Assembly: GCF_009793335.1 (NCBI RefSeq) | Contig: NZ_WING01000003.1 | Location: 1,116,001 to 1,180,000, forward strand | Length of the DNA: 64,000 nucleotides | Reading direction: 5' to 3' | Source: Actinomadura sp. J1-007 | GTDB lineage: Bacteria; Actinomycetota; Actinomycetes; Streptosporangiales; Streptosporangiaceae | Shown: positions 7,581 to 29,776 of the stretch, in pieces | Layout: each line of letters begins with the position of its first letter | How positions within the stretch are numbered: the first letter of the stretch is position 1 | Notes under the pieces: model-generated | Told to the model about the DNA's origin: nothing | The model's database searches: none | What the model saw: only the letters and a program-made list of their open reading frames with translations | Position numbers and translations under genes: made by a program

Positions 7581-8519
7581 ATGGGGCCCAGTTATCAGAG
7601 CAGCCTCCAGTGGGAGAACATTAGCAAACACTGGGTCACCGAGGATGTGTCCGCCGAGCTGGCGGATTTCAAATCCGGGCGGCCCAACCACAAGATCGCC
7701 ATCTGGAATCCGGAGGCGAACGGGATCAGGTACCTCAAGACCCTGGTCTACAACCTCGCGTCGGGGCTCGGTCCCGCCGAGTGGGAGAAGCTGCGCAGGA
7801 TCCGCAACCGCGAGGTGGGCGACCCGTTCACCGTGACCTACGACGGCGAGAGCGTGTGCCTGGACTACCTCCAGGCCGTGCTGGAGCTCGGGTTCGTCGA
7901 GAAGGGGCTCGACCTCGCGGGCGCCGCCGTCCTGGAGATCGGCGCCGGCTACGGGCGGACGTGCCACACGCTGCTGTCCAACCACGACCTCGCCTCATAC
8001 CACATCGTGGACCTGCCCAACACGCTCGGCCTGTGCCGCAGCTACCTGCGCGCCGTGCTGGACGAGGAGCGGTTCGACCGGATCACGTTCGTGACGGTCG
8101 ACGAGGTCGAGGACGCGCTCGGCGCGCGGCGCTTCGACCTGGCCGTCAACATCAACTCGTTCACCGAGATGCCCCCGGGCACCGTGCGGGACTACCTCGC
8201 GCTGATCGACCGCCGCTGCGACGCGTTCTACGTCAAGAACCCCGTCGGCAAGTACATGGACAAGAGCCTGGACGGCCACACGCAGGGCGACGAGGTCGTG
8301 CGGATGGCGATGGAGACCGGCCCGCTCCGCAAGGTGGTCGACATCAACGACAGCCGCGCCGTGGAGGCGGCCGTCCCCGACTTCATCGAGGCGTACCGGC
8401 CGGGCGGGGCGTGGACCTGCGCGGCGGACGGCTGGCCCGTGCCCTGGACCTACTTCTGGCAGGCCCTCTACCGGCGGTCCCCCGCCGCGAACGGTTCGGC
8501 CCCGGCCGCCGGCCGGTGA
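7581..8519 (+). CDS. Putative sugar O-methyltransferase (SAM-dependent, class I)
   Basis: 312 residues. A clear SAM-binding motif I, VLEIGAGYGRTCHTLL, is preceded by about 115 residues that include WNPEANGIRYLKTL, and followed by YHIVDLPNTL (motif II region) and FDLAVNINSFTEM. This N-terminal extension and the motif spacing recall the family annotated as putative sugar O-methyltransferase in glycosylated natural product clusters. ATG 7581 follows GGGAGG by 5 bases. Stands alone on the plus strand between two promoters and ends before a long hairpin. With the TylF-type enzyme it could supply the two O-methyl groups of a di-O-methyl sugar; that pairing is inference. Confidence 0.75.
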   Translation: MGPSYQSSLQWENISKHWVTEDVSAELADFKSGRPNHKIAIWNPEANGIRYLKTLVYNLASGLGPAEWEKLRRIRNREVGDPFTVTYDGESVCLDYLQAVLELGFVEKGLDLAGAAVLEIGAGYGRTCHTLLSNHDLASYHIVDLPNTLGLCRSYLRAVLDEERFDRITFVTVDEVEDALGARRFDLAVNINSFTEMPPGTVRDYLALIDRRCDAFYVKNPVGKYMDKSLDGHTQGDEVVRMAMETGPLRKVVDINDSRAVEAAVPDFIEAYRPGGAWTCAADGWPVPWTYFWQALYRRSPAANGSAPAAGR

Positions 8520-8542
8520 GCCGGAACGTTCGTTGACCGCCC

Positions 8543-8614
8543 GAAGGCGCCCCGGTCAGGACGCCGCGCCCGCCCAGGGCGCCGCCTCCACCCGACCGGG
8601 CGCCTTCCCCTTTT
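8543..8614 (+). terminator. Stem-loop terminator after the sugar methyltransferase
   Basis: GAAGGCGCCCCGGTC near 8543 pairs with GACCGGGCGCCTTC ending at 8607 with one bulged base and a GC-rich loop of about 36 bases; CCCCTTTT follows the stem. Confidence 0.55.
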
Positions 8615-8703
8615 CCCGTCCCCCGCGTCCGCCCGCGCCTGCCGCGCGCCCGCCGGGCGGACGTTCGTCTGGGCTTCGGCTGTACGCCATCTATAGCTTC
8701 CTA

Positions 8704-8730
8704 TACACGTGTACTGTACTCTGCACAGAG
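8704..8730. promoter_or_regulatory. Candidate TetR operator: two adjacent palindromes
   Basis: TACACGTGTA (8704-8713) and CTCTGCACAGAG (8719-8730) are both perfect palindromes and lie 34-60 bases before the TetR start. Autorepression of the regulator-exporter operon is the obvious reading. Confidence 0.5.
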
Positions 8731-8763
8731 AGATAGCGGACGATACAAGCGGGGGGCTTCCTG

Positions 8764-9465
8764 ATGCTGGCAGAACGTGGCGGAGCGGCCTTCGAGGATC
8801 TGACCGCCCGCGCCCGGATCAGAGACGCGGCGCTGCGGTACTTCACGGAGTACGGGTTCACGCAGGCGACGATCCGGGAGATAGCCCGCGCCGCCGGCGT
8901 GTCACCGGGGCTGGTCCGCCACCACTTCGGTTCCAAGGAGGCGCTGCGCCAGGCGTGCGACGCCTACGCGCTGGAGGCGCTGCACGGCTTCTACGACCAG
9001 ACGCTGAACGGCGACCGGCTGAGCCATCCGCGCTCCACCATGGACGCCCGGCACACGCTGCACCCGTTCCAGCGCTACCTGGCGCGGGCGCTGATCGACG
9101 AGTCCGAGGCGGCGGCGCGGATCTTCGACGACCTGGTGGCGATGACCGAGCGGTCGCTGATCCAGGCCGACCGGCAGCGGCCCGACCCGCCCATCGCGGA
9201 CGCGGCGAGCCGGGCCGCGCTGATGGTGGCCATGGCGCTCGGCATCCCGACGTTCCACCAGCACATCTCCCGCGCCGTGGGCGCCGACATCTTCTCCGAC
9301 GAGGGTGACCGGCGGGTCGCCCTCGCCCTGCTCGACGTCCACTCCCACAGCGTCATCAGCCCGGAGACGGCCGCCTCGCTCCGGGACGGGCTGGACGAGC
9401 CCGGCAGCGGGTCCGGCAACCGCGCACCCTTCACCCATTCACAAGAGGAGCACCGCCATGAGTGA
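8764..9465 (+). CDS. TetR-family transcriptional regulator
   Basis: 233 residues. The N-terminal DNA-binding domain is standard: IRDAALRYFTEYGF, then the helix-turn-helix TIREIARAAGVSPGLVRHHF (about residues 37-57) and GSKEALRQA. The C-terminal ligand domain has no recognisable specificity. It is the first gene of an operon with the ABC exporter: its TGA (9463-9465) lies 3' of the exporter ATG (9458), an 8-base overlap, so expression is coupled. Such regulator-exporter pairs usually sense the exported compound and relieve their own repression; here the ligand could be the polyether, but it is not shown. It is the only transcription factor in the window. Confidence 0.92.
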   Translation: MLAERGGAAFEDLTARARIRDAALRYFTEYGFTQATIREIARAAGVSPGLVRHHFGSKEALRQACDAYALEALHGFYDQTLNGDRLSHPRSTMDARHTLHPFQRYLARALIDESEAAARIFDDLVAMTERSLIQADRQRPDPPIADAASRAALMVAMALGIPTFHQHISRAVGADIFSDEGDRRVALALLDVHSHSVISPETAASLRDGLDEPGSGSGNRAPFTHSQEEHRHE

Positions 9466-10378
9466 CGCCATCTCGGCGAAGGGACTGGTCAAGAAGTTCG
9501 GTCCGACGCGCGCGCTGGACGGCCTCGACCTCACCGTGCGCACCGGGGAGGTGCACGGCTTCCTCGGGCCGAACGGCGCGGGCAAGTCGACGACCATCCG
9601 GGTCCTGCTCGGCATCCTGCACGCGGACGCGGGCGAGGTCGGGCTGCTGGACGGCGACCCGTGGCAGGACGCGACCGCGCTGCACCGCCGCCTGGCGTAC
9701 GTGCCGGGCGACGTCAACCTGTGGCCGGGCCTGTCCGGCGGCGAGGTGATCGACCTGCTCGGCCGGCTGCGCGGCGGGGTCGACAAGCGGCGCAAGACCG
9801 AGCTGCTGGAGCGGTTCCAGCTCGACCCGAGGAAGAAGACCAGAACCTACTCCAAGGGCAACCGGCAGAAGGTCGCGCTGGTGGCGGCGCTCGCCTCCGA
9901 CGTCGAGCTGCTGCTGCTGGACGAGCCGACCTCCGGCCTCGACCCGCTGATGGAGGAGACGTTCCGCGAGGCCATCGCCGAGGAGCGCAGCGCGGGCCGC
10001 ACCGTCCTGCTGTCGAGCCACATCCTGTCCGAGGTCGAGGCGCTGTGCGACCGGGTGAGCATCATCCGGGAGGGGCGGGTCGTGGAGACCGGCACCCTCG
10101 ACGAGATGCGGCACCTGACCCGCACCTCGATCGACGCCGAGCTGATGCGCCCGCCGTCGGGCCTGTCGGACGTCCCGGGCGTGCACGAGCTCAAGATCGA
10201 CGGCATGCACGTGAGCTGCGAGGTCGAGACGGCGAGCCTGGACGAGGCGCTGCGGCAGCTCACCGGCGCGGGCGTGCGCAACCTGGTCAGCCGCCCGCCG
10301 ACGCTGGAGGAGCTGTTCCTGCGGCACTACACCGCGGACGGCGGCGCGCGCGACGCGAACGCGGGGGTGGCGCGGTGA
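9458..10378 (+). CDS. ABC transporter ATP-binding protein (drug-exporter type)
   Basis: 306 residues. Walker A GPNGAGKST (about 37-45), a degenerate signature YSKGNRQKVAL, Walker B LLLLDEPTSGLD and the switch His in LLSSHIL are all present, followed by a C-terminal extension (about 220-306) typical of DrrA-like exporters. It energises the permease encoded next, whose GTG start overlaps its stop by four bases. A cluster-embedded DrrA/DrrB-like pair suggests export of, or self-protection against, the product. The ATG at 9458 follows AAGAGGAG closely; the frame is open upstream to 9305 but within the TetR gene. Confidence 0.93.
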   Translation: MSDAISAKGLVKKFGPTRALDGLDLTVRTGEVHGFLGPNGAGKSTTIRVLLGILHADAGEVGLLDGDPWQDATALHRRLAYVPGDVNLWPGLSGGEVIDLLGRLRGGVDKRRKTELLERFQLDPRKKTRTYSKGNRQKVALVAALASDVELLLLDEPTSGLDPLMEETFREAIAEERSAGRTVLLSSHILSEVEALCDRVSIIREGRVVETGTLDEMRHLTRTSIDAELMRPPSGLSDVPGVHELKIDGMHVSCEVETASLDEALRQLTGAGVRNLVSRPPTLEELFLRHYTADGGARDANAGVAR

Positions 10379-11976
10379 ACCCGCTCACGGGCACCGGCAA
10401 GCTGGTCAGGCTGATCCTGCGCAGGGACAGGTGGCTGCTGCCGGCGTGGATGTTCTGGGTGGTGGTGATCCCGCTCAGCTACGTGTCCACCTACAAGGAC
10501 CTGTACCCGACGGCCGCCGACCGCGCCGAGTACGCCGCGACGAGCGGCAGCAACCCGACGTTCCTCGCGCTGTACGGCCCGCTGCCCGACGTGAGCCTCG
10601 GCGGCATCGTCGCGCAGCGCGCGGGCTTCATCCCGATCTTCGTCGGGCTGGTCAGCATCCTGACCGTCATCCGGCACACCCGGACCGACGAGCAGGCCGG
10701 GCGCCGCGAGCTGCTCGCCGCGACCGTGGTCGGGCGGCACGCGCAGCTCGCCGCCGCGCTGATCGTGACGATGACCGCCAACCTGGTGGTCGCCGTCCTG
10801 CTCGGGCTCGGCCTGAGCGGGCAGCTCCCGGCCGGAGGGGCGTTCGCGATCGGGCTGGGCTTCGCGGTCGCGGGCTGCACGTTCGCGGCGGTCGCGGGCG
10901 TCGCGGCGCAGCTCACCGAGTACGCGGGCAGCGCGCGCGGCCTCTCGATCGCCGCGCTCGGCGGGTTCTTCCTGGTCCGGCTGGCCGCCGACACCGGCGG
11001 CGACAACAGCGGGCTGACGTGGCTGTCGTGGCTGTCGCCGCTCGGCTGGGTGACGCTGCTGCGCCCGTTCGCCGACGAGCGCTGGTGGGTCCTCGCGCTC
11101 GCCGTCGCGTTCGCCGCCGCGGCGGTCGCGGTCGCGGTCGCGTTCTCGTCGCGGCGGGACATCGGCGCGGGGATCCTCGCGGCGCGGCTCGGCCCGGCGG
11201 ACGCCGCGCCGTCGCTGAGCAACCCGATCGTCCTCGCGTGGCGGCTCCAGCGGAGCCTGCTGCTCGCCTGGACCGTCGCGATGATCGTGCTCGGCGGGGT
11301 GTTCGGCGGCATCGCCCAGGGCGTCGGGGACCTGCTGGAGGACAACGACACGCTGAAGGACATGTTCCTGCGGATCGGCGGCCAGCAGGGCCTGATCGAC
11401 GCCTACCTCGCCTCCATCATGGGGACGGTCGGGCTGGTCGCGTCCGCGTACGGGATCCAGGCGGCGCTGCGGCTGCGCACGGAGGAGCAGGCCATGCACG
11501 GCGAGTACGTGCTGGCGACCTCGGTGAGCCGGGCGAAGTGGGTGGCGAGCCACCTGCTGTTCGCCGCCGTCGGCCCGGCCATCGCGCTCGCGGCGGCGGG
11601 CGTCACGACCGGGCTCGTGCACGGCGCGGACATCGGGGACGTCGGCGGCCAGGTGCCGCGCATCCTCGGCGGCGCCATGGTGCAGCTCCCGGCGGTGTGG
11701 ACGCTGACGGGCCTGGCGCTCGCGCTGTTCGGGATCCTGCCGCGGCTGTCGCTGGCGGTGTGGGGCGCGCTCGCGCTGTTCTTCCTGCTCGGGCAGCTCG
11801 GCGAGGCCATGCAGCTCGACCAGGCGCTGATGGACCTGTCGCCGTTCTCGCACACGCCGCGCATCCCCGGCGGGCACTTCTCGGCGATGCCCGTGGTCTG
11901 GCTGCTGGCCATCTCCCTCGCGCTGACGCTCGTCGGCTTCGTCGGCGCCCGGCGCAGGGACATCGGAACGGCCTGA
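10375..11976 (+). CDS. ABC exporter permease (two-repeat, about 12 membrane segments)
   Basis: 533 residues, start GTG 10375 in a GTGA overlap with the ATPase stop. The hydrophobic profile shows two similar halves: each begins with an Arg-flanked segment (LRRDRWLLPAWMFWVVV; WRLQRSLLLAWTVAMIV) followed by an extracellular loop and four or five further segments. This is the layout of the large exporter permeases of polyketide antibiotic clusters in actinomycetes (TIGR-type 'polyketide antibiotic exporter', about 530 residues). With the ATPase it would pump the product or another hydrophobic compound. The final residues RRRDIGTA are cytoplasmic. Confidence 0.9.
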   Translation: MNPLTGTGKLVRLILRRDRWLLPAWMFWVVVIPLSYVSTYKDLYPTAADRAEYAATSGSNPTFLALYGPLPDVSLGGIVAQRAGFIPIFVGLVSILTVIRHTRTDEQAGRRELLAATVVGRHAQLAAALIVTMTANLVVAVLLGLGLSGQLPAGGAFAIGLGFAVAGCTFAAVAGVAAQLTEYAGSARGLSIAALGGFFLVRLAADTGGDNSGLTWLSWLSPLGWVTLLRPFADERWWVLALAVAFAAAAVAVAVAFSSRRDIGAGILAARLGPADAAPSLSNPIVLAWRLQRSLLLAWTVAMIVLGGVFGGIAQGVGDLLEDNDTLKDMFLRIGGQQGLIDAYLASIMGTVGLVASAYGIQAALRLRTEEQAMHGEYVLATSVSRAKWVASHLLFAAVGPAIALAAAGVTTGLVHGADIGDVGGQVPRILGGAMVQLPAVWTLTGLALALFGILPRLSLAVWGALALFFLLGQLGEAMQLDQALMDLSPFSHTPRIPGGHFSAMPVVWLLAISLALTLVGFVGARRRDIGTA

Positions 11977-12226
11977 CCCCCCAGAACGGCCGGGAGGCCG
12001 CCCGCGACCGCGTTCACCCCGTCGAACCTGCTCCGTCCGGCGGAGGTCCGGCGGCCTCCCGGCACCCCGTCCCCTGCGTCCCCCGATGAGGGGGCGTAGG
12101 GGATCGGTACGGGTACCCAACGCGTTCCCGGTCATGAAAGCTGGCTCCGTACGCACCGGCGGGACGCCCGGCGAGCACGCCGGCCGCCCGCCGAGGGAAC
12201 GACCCGTGCGAGAGCGAAAGGGCGTC
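11977..12226 (+). promoter_or_regulatory. Region upstream of the type II thioesterase
   Basis: 250 bases without a gene. Contains a small hairpin (CCCCC, GATGA loop, GGGGG at about 12080-12094), a TAGGGG half-site at 12097-12102 and the palindrome GGGTACCC at 12111-12118. The half-site ties the thioesterase to the left-block promoters. No clear -10/-35 pair seen. Confidence 0.4.
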
Positions 12227-13045
12227 ATGACACAGCCGTCCACCGACTTCGAAGCGTGGATCCGCCGCTACCACCAGGCGCCGAGCAGCGGCGTGCGCCT
12301 CGTCTGCTTCCCGCACGCGGGCGGCTCGGCGAGCTTCTTCTTCCCCGTCTCGGCACGGCTCTCCCCGGCCGTGGACGTCGCCGCCGTGCAGTACCCGGGC
12401 CGCCAGGACCGGCGCGCGGAGGCCAACATCGGCACCATCCCGGAGATGGCGGACGCGGTCCTCCCGGCCGTGCGGGCGCTGGCCGACCGGCCGCTGGCGT
12501 TCTTCGGCCACAGCATGGGCGCGGTGCTCGCCTACGAGGTCGCGCGGCGGCTGGAGCGCGACGGCGCGGAGCCGCTCGCGCGCCTGTACGTCTCGGGGCG
12601 GCGCGCGCCGTCCAGGCACCGGTCCGAGCACGTGCACGAGCTGGACGACGCGGGGCTCGTCGCCGAGCTGCAACGGCTCAGCGGCACCGACTCCAGCCTG
12701 CTCGGCGACCCCGAGGCGCGGGACATGATCCTGCCCGCCGTCCGCAGCGACTACCACGCCGTCGAGACCTACCGGCACGTTCCCGGCGCCGCGCTGAGGT
12801 GCCCGGTCGTCGCGCTCGTCGGCGACCGCGACCCGCAGGTGACGCGGGACGAGGCGCTGGCCTGGGCGGAGCACAGCTCCGGGCCGTTCGACCTGCGGGT
12901 GTTCCCCGGAGGGCACTTCTACCTCGTCGAGCACGGCCCGCGCGTGATCCAGGCTCTCGCCGACGACCTCGCGGCCGTCCGGGTGCCGAGCGGCGCGGGC
13001 GGGGTGGCCGGCGGCGCGGGCCGTACGGACGCCGCCGCCACCTGA
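12227..13045 (+). CDS. Type II thioesterase (PKS editing enzyme)
   Basis: 272 residues. Alpha/beta hydrolase with the nucleophile in GHSMG (Ser about 96), Asp in VALVGDRDPQV and His in FPGGHFYLV, plus the family opener VRLVCFPHAGGSAS. Such stand-alone thioesterases remove mis-primed or stalled acyl groups from carrier proteins and keep the assembly line running. ATG 12227 is chosen because the preceding 47 codons of open frame are unlike the family. It is monocistronic, convergent with glycosyltransferase 1, and separated from it by a strong hairpin. Confidence 0.93.
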   Translation: MTQPSTDFEAWIRRYHQAPSSGVRLVCFPHAGGSASFFFPVSARLSPAVDVAAVQYPGRQDRRAEANIGTIPEMADAVLPAVRALADRPLAFFGHSMGAVLAYEVARRLERDGAEPLARLYVSGRRAPSRHRSEHVHELDDAGLVAELQRLSGTDSSLLGDPEARDMILPAVRSDYHAVETYRHVPGAALRCPVVALVGDRDPQVTRDEALAWAEHSSGPFDLRVFPGGHFYLVEHGPRVIQALADDLAAVRVPSGAGGVAGGAGRTDAAAT

Positions 13046-13057
13046 CGGATCTCGCGG

Positions 13058-13088
13058 GCGGCGGCCGGGCGTTCCTCCCGGCCGCCGC
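13058..13088. terminator. Bidirectional terminator between thioesterase and glycosyltransferase
   Basis: Perfect 12-bp stem (13058-13069 with 13077-13088) and 7-base loop, placed between two convergent stop codons (13045 and 13098). Confidence 0.8.
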
Positions 13089-13097
13089 TCAGGCGCG

Positions 13098-14399
13098 TCA
13101 CGCGCGGTGCTCGGCGGTGAGCCTTTCGAGCTCGGGCACGAGGGCGTTCGGCGCGGGGTAGGACATGATCTCCCGGCGCAGGGTCTCGGCGCCCGCGCGG
13201 AACGCGGGGTCCTCCAGCATCCGGACGACGTTCTCCCTGATCAGCGGGCCGCTGAACCGGTCGGGGGTGATCGCCAGCCCGGCCCCGGCCGCGCGGAGGT
13301 GGTGGTCCTTGAACGGCGCGTCCAGGGCCGTGCTGACCAGCAGCTGCGGGACGCCGCTCAGCAGCGAGCCGTTGAACGAGCCCGCTCCCCCGTGGTGGAC
13401 CACCGCCGAGCAGGTGGGCAGGACGGCGTGCAGCGGCACGAAGTCGACCACGCGGACGTTCGCCGGGACGCGGCCCAGGCTGGCGCGCACGTCGTCGGGC
13501 AGGGTCACGACGACCTCGACGTCCAGGTCGGCGAGCGAGTCGAGGGACTCCCGGAGCCGTTCGACGGGGACGACCTGGAGCTCGGGCCACGACCGCACCG
13601 AGACGCCGAACGTCATGAGGACGCGCGGCGCGCGCGGCGGCTCGGCCAGCCACGCGGGGATGACGGCGGGCCCGTTGTAGGGGACGTGCCGCATCGACAC
13701 GGTCCGGTGCGGGAAGTCCAGGCGGAACGAGGCGGGCATCTGGTCGATCGAGAAGTGCCCGTTGACCAGCTCCTCGGAGAACTCGACCCCGTACTTGGCG
13801 GCCCACGGCGCGAACCAGTCCTTCAGCCCGTCCCGGCGGTCCTGCGGCGGCTGGCGCGCCATCACGGTGAGCTGGTCGTCGCGCAGCCGGCTGTAGAGGT
13901 CGACGGAGAACAGGAACCGCGCGTGCGCCGCGCCCACCGCGGCGGCGGCGACGGAGCCGGCGAAGGTCACCGCGTTCCAGATGACGAGGTCGGGGCGCCA
14001 GGACCGGCAGTACGCCACCAGGTCGTCGAACATCGTGTCGTTGGACAGCCACGCCCTCGGCACCACGAGCGTGTCGTGGATGCGGTTGAGCTCCTGCCAG
14101 CTCAGCCGCTGCCGGTCCGGGCCGAGGTCGTACAGCTCGACGGGGTGGCCCGGCGGGGGCGCCTCCTCGGGCGTCGGCAGGGTGCCCTCCCGCCAGGCGC
14201 GCCGGACCCGTTCGCCCATGGTCTCACCCGAGCCGACGGGGACCGCGGTGAGGCCCGCGCCGGTGACGGCGCCGGTCAGGTCGGGCTCGGCGGCCACGTG
14301 CACCTCGTGGCCCGCGGTCTGCAACGCCCAGGCCAGCGGGACGAAATTGAAAAGGTGCGTCTTCCACGGGAGCGTCACGAACAGGACCCGCACGGCCAC
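13098..14399 (-). CDS. Glycosyltransferase 1, GT1 family, EryCIII/macrolide-type
   Basis: 433 residues. The N-terminal acceptor domain starts VRVLFVTLPWKTHLFNFVPL and contains SNDTMFDDLVAY. The C-terminal donor domain carries the FVPLHAVLPTCSAVVHHGGA nucleotide-sugar motif followed by NGSLLSGVPQLL. This is the activator-associated subgroup of antibiotic glycosyltransferases that move TDP-deoxysugars onto polyketides, many of which need a P450-like helper protein. Start GTG 14399 has GAAGGAG 5 bases upstream. It is divergent from the secreted-protein/PKS operon. Clearly paralogous to glycosyltransferase 2 at 53351, so the product may carry two sugars or one enzyme may be dispensable. Confidence 0.92.
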   Translation of the reverse strand: MAVRVLFVTLPWKTHLFNFVPLAWALQTAGHEVHVAAEPDLTGAVTGAGLTAVPVGSGETMGERVRRAWREGTLPTPEEAPPPGHPVELYDLGPDRQRLSWQELNRIHDTLVVPRAWLSNDTMFDDLVAYCRSWRPDLVIWNAVTFAGSVAAAAVGAAHARFLFSVDLYSRLRDDQLTVMARQPPQDRRDGLKDWFAPWAAKYGVEFSEELVNGHFSIDQMPASFRLDFPHRTVSMRHVPYNGPAVIPAWLAEPPRAPRVLMTFGVSVRSWPELQVVPVERLRESLDSLADLDVEVVVTLPDDVRASLGRVPANVRVVDFVPLHAVLPTCSAVVHHGGAGSFNGSLLSGVPQLLVSTALDAPFKDHHLRAAGAGLAITPDRFSGPLIRENVVRMLEDPAFRAGAETLRREIMSYPAPNALVPELERLTAEHRA

Positions 14400-14640
14400 C
14401 GTCTCCTTCGGTCGGGGAATTCACGTCTCGGGGTTTCCTGAAACCGGGCAGGCGGCATCCGGTCTGCCGTTCGGGCGCCAGAATAGTGCGGCCCCGCCGC
14501 CGCCCCGTACCCCTAAGTCCGGCACGGGCGGCGCGCCGCGTTTAGGGGCCCCTATCGCGGGGGCGGGCGTTAGTCCAGCTTTAGCGGCGGTTCCGATGAT
14601 GAGGCGGCCCGACGACGAACGTCCCATCAATGGAGCGAGG
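14400..14640. promoter_or_regulatory. Divergent promoter region driving glycosyltransferase 1 and the PKS operon
   Basis: Contains the second perfect copy of TAGGGGCCCCTA (14543-14554), a CCCCTAA half-site at 14510-14516 (33 bases upstream, close to the 37-base offset seen at 7417/7454) and the shared element GTTAGTCCAGCTTTAGCGG at 14569-14587. The PKS operon presumably starts here. Confidence 0.55.
14543..14554. promoter_or_regulatory. Candidate operator TAGGGGCCCCTA
   Basis: Perfect 12-bp palindrome upstream of the secreted protein and the PKS genes; identical to 7454-7465. Confidence 0.45.
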
Positions 14641-15309
14641 ATGAACATGCGGGAATCACGCCGGAACGCCGCGCAGCAGGGCCGGGCCGCACGGGGGCCG
14701 CGGGCGCGGTGGGCGCTCGCCGCCACGGGAGCGGCGCTGGTCGTGCTGGTGCCCGGCGCGGTCGCGGCGGTCGCCGACACCGGCGGCGGCCGGGCGGACG
14801 GCGGGCGCGCGGACGGCGCGGGCAGGCCGCCGGGCCACGGCACGAAACTCCCCGCTCCGCCGCAGATGCGCGCCCTCGACTTCATGCTGGGCTCCTACAA
14901 GTGCATGGACACCCCGCCCGGCGGCGGCGAGCAGATCGAGAACTACATCACCACCAAGCGCGACATCGGCGGGCACTACCTCGACTCGGCGATGGTCACG
15001 CCCGACCTCGTCGTGGGCCGCAGGGTCTTCGGCTGGAACCCGGTCGACCGGCGGTTCATGAGCGAATACCACGACGACTGGGGAGTGCAGGGCAACTCCT
15101 ATTCGGAGGGCTGGAAGAACGGCCATCTGATCTTCACCGGAACGGTGAAACTGGTGAAGAAGCCCAGCCCGACGGGCAACGCCGAGGGCGTCGAGGTGAA
15201 CGTCAAGGACGACATGGTCATCCTCAGCAGGAACCACTACACCAACACGCAGACGACGAGCGTGCCCGGCGGGATCTCCGTTCAGCACTTCTACGACTGC
15301 CGGAAATAG
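14641..15309 (+). CDS. Secreted protein of unknown function, DUF1579-like beta domain
   Basis: 222 residues from ATG 14641 (or 14647, which is better spaced from GGAGCGAGG). Arg-rich start, then a hydrophobic stretch (WALAATGAALVVLVPGAVAAV, about 25-45, with AVA near its end) gives a Sec signal peptide, followed by a Gly/Ala/Asp-rich linker. The mature domain (about 72-222) begins MRALDFMLGSYKC, has WNPVDRRFMSEYHDDWG and ends FYDCRK; the two Cys could form a disulfide. The pattern resembles small beta-barrel DUF1579-type proteins, but I do not recognise a function. It lies 84 bases before the first PKS gene on the same strand, so it is probably the first gene of that transcript. Possible roles such as ligand binding outside the cell are speculation. 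Confidence 0.75.
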   Translation: MNMRESRRNAAQQGRAARGPRARWALAATGAALVVLVPGAVAAVADTGGGRADGGRADGAGRPPGHGTKLPAPPQMRALDFMLGSYKCMDTPPGGGEQIENYITTKRDIGGHYLDSAMVTPDLVVGRRVFGWNPVDRRFMSEYHDDWGVQGNSYSEGWKNGHLIFTGTVKLVKKPSPTGNAEGVEVNVKDDMVILSRNHYTNTQTTSVPGGISVQHFYDCRK

Positions 15310-15393
15310 CGGGTCCGCGCCTTCCGGGCTCGCGTCGAGCAGCTGTCCTGTCAGCGGAGGCACCGGGCGGGCCGCCGGGTGCCGCGGAGGAAA

Positions 15394-29721
<14,328 letters not shown>

Positions 29722-29776
29722 AGTCGTGAGCCCGATGACCCCGATCCCTCGCGTCGCGGCAAGGAGTACGCCCTAG

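Larger units (their letters stand above)
8520..8763. promoter_or_regulatory. Terminator followed by an AT-rich promoter with TetR-type palindromes
   Basis: First half holds the terminator described at 8543-8614. The second half (about 8685-8750) is strikingly AT-richer than anything nearby and contains two palindromes just upstream of the TetR gene, the natural place for its own operator. Confidence 0.6.
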
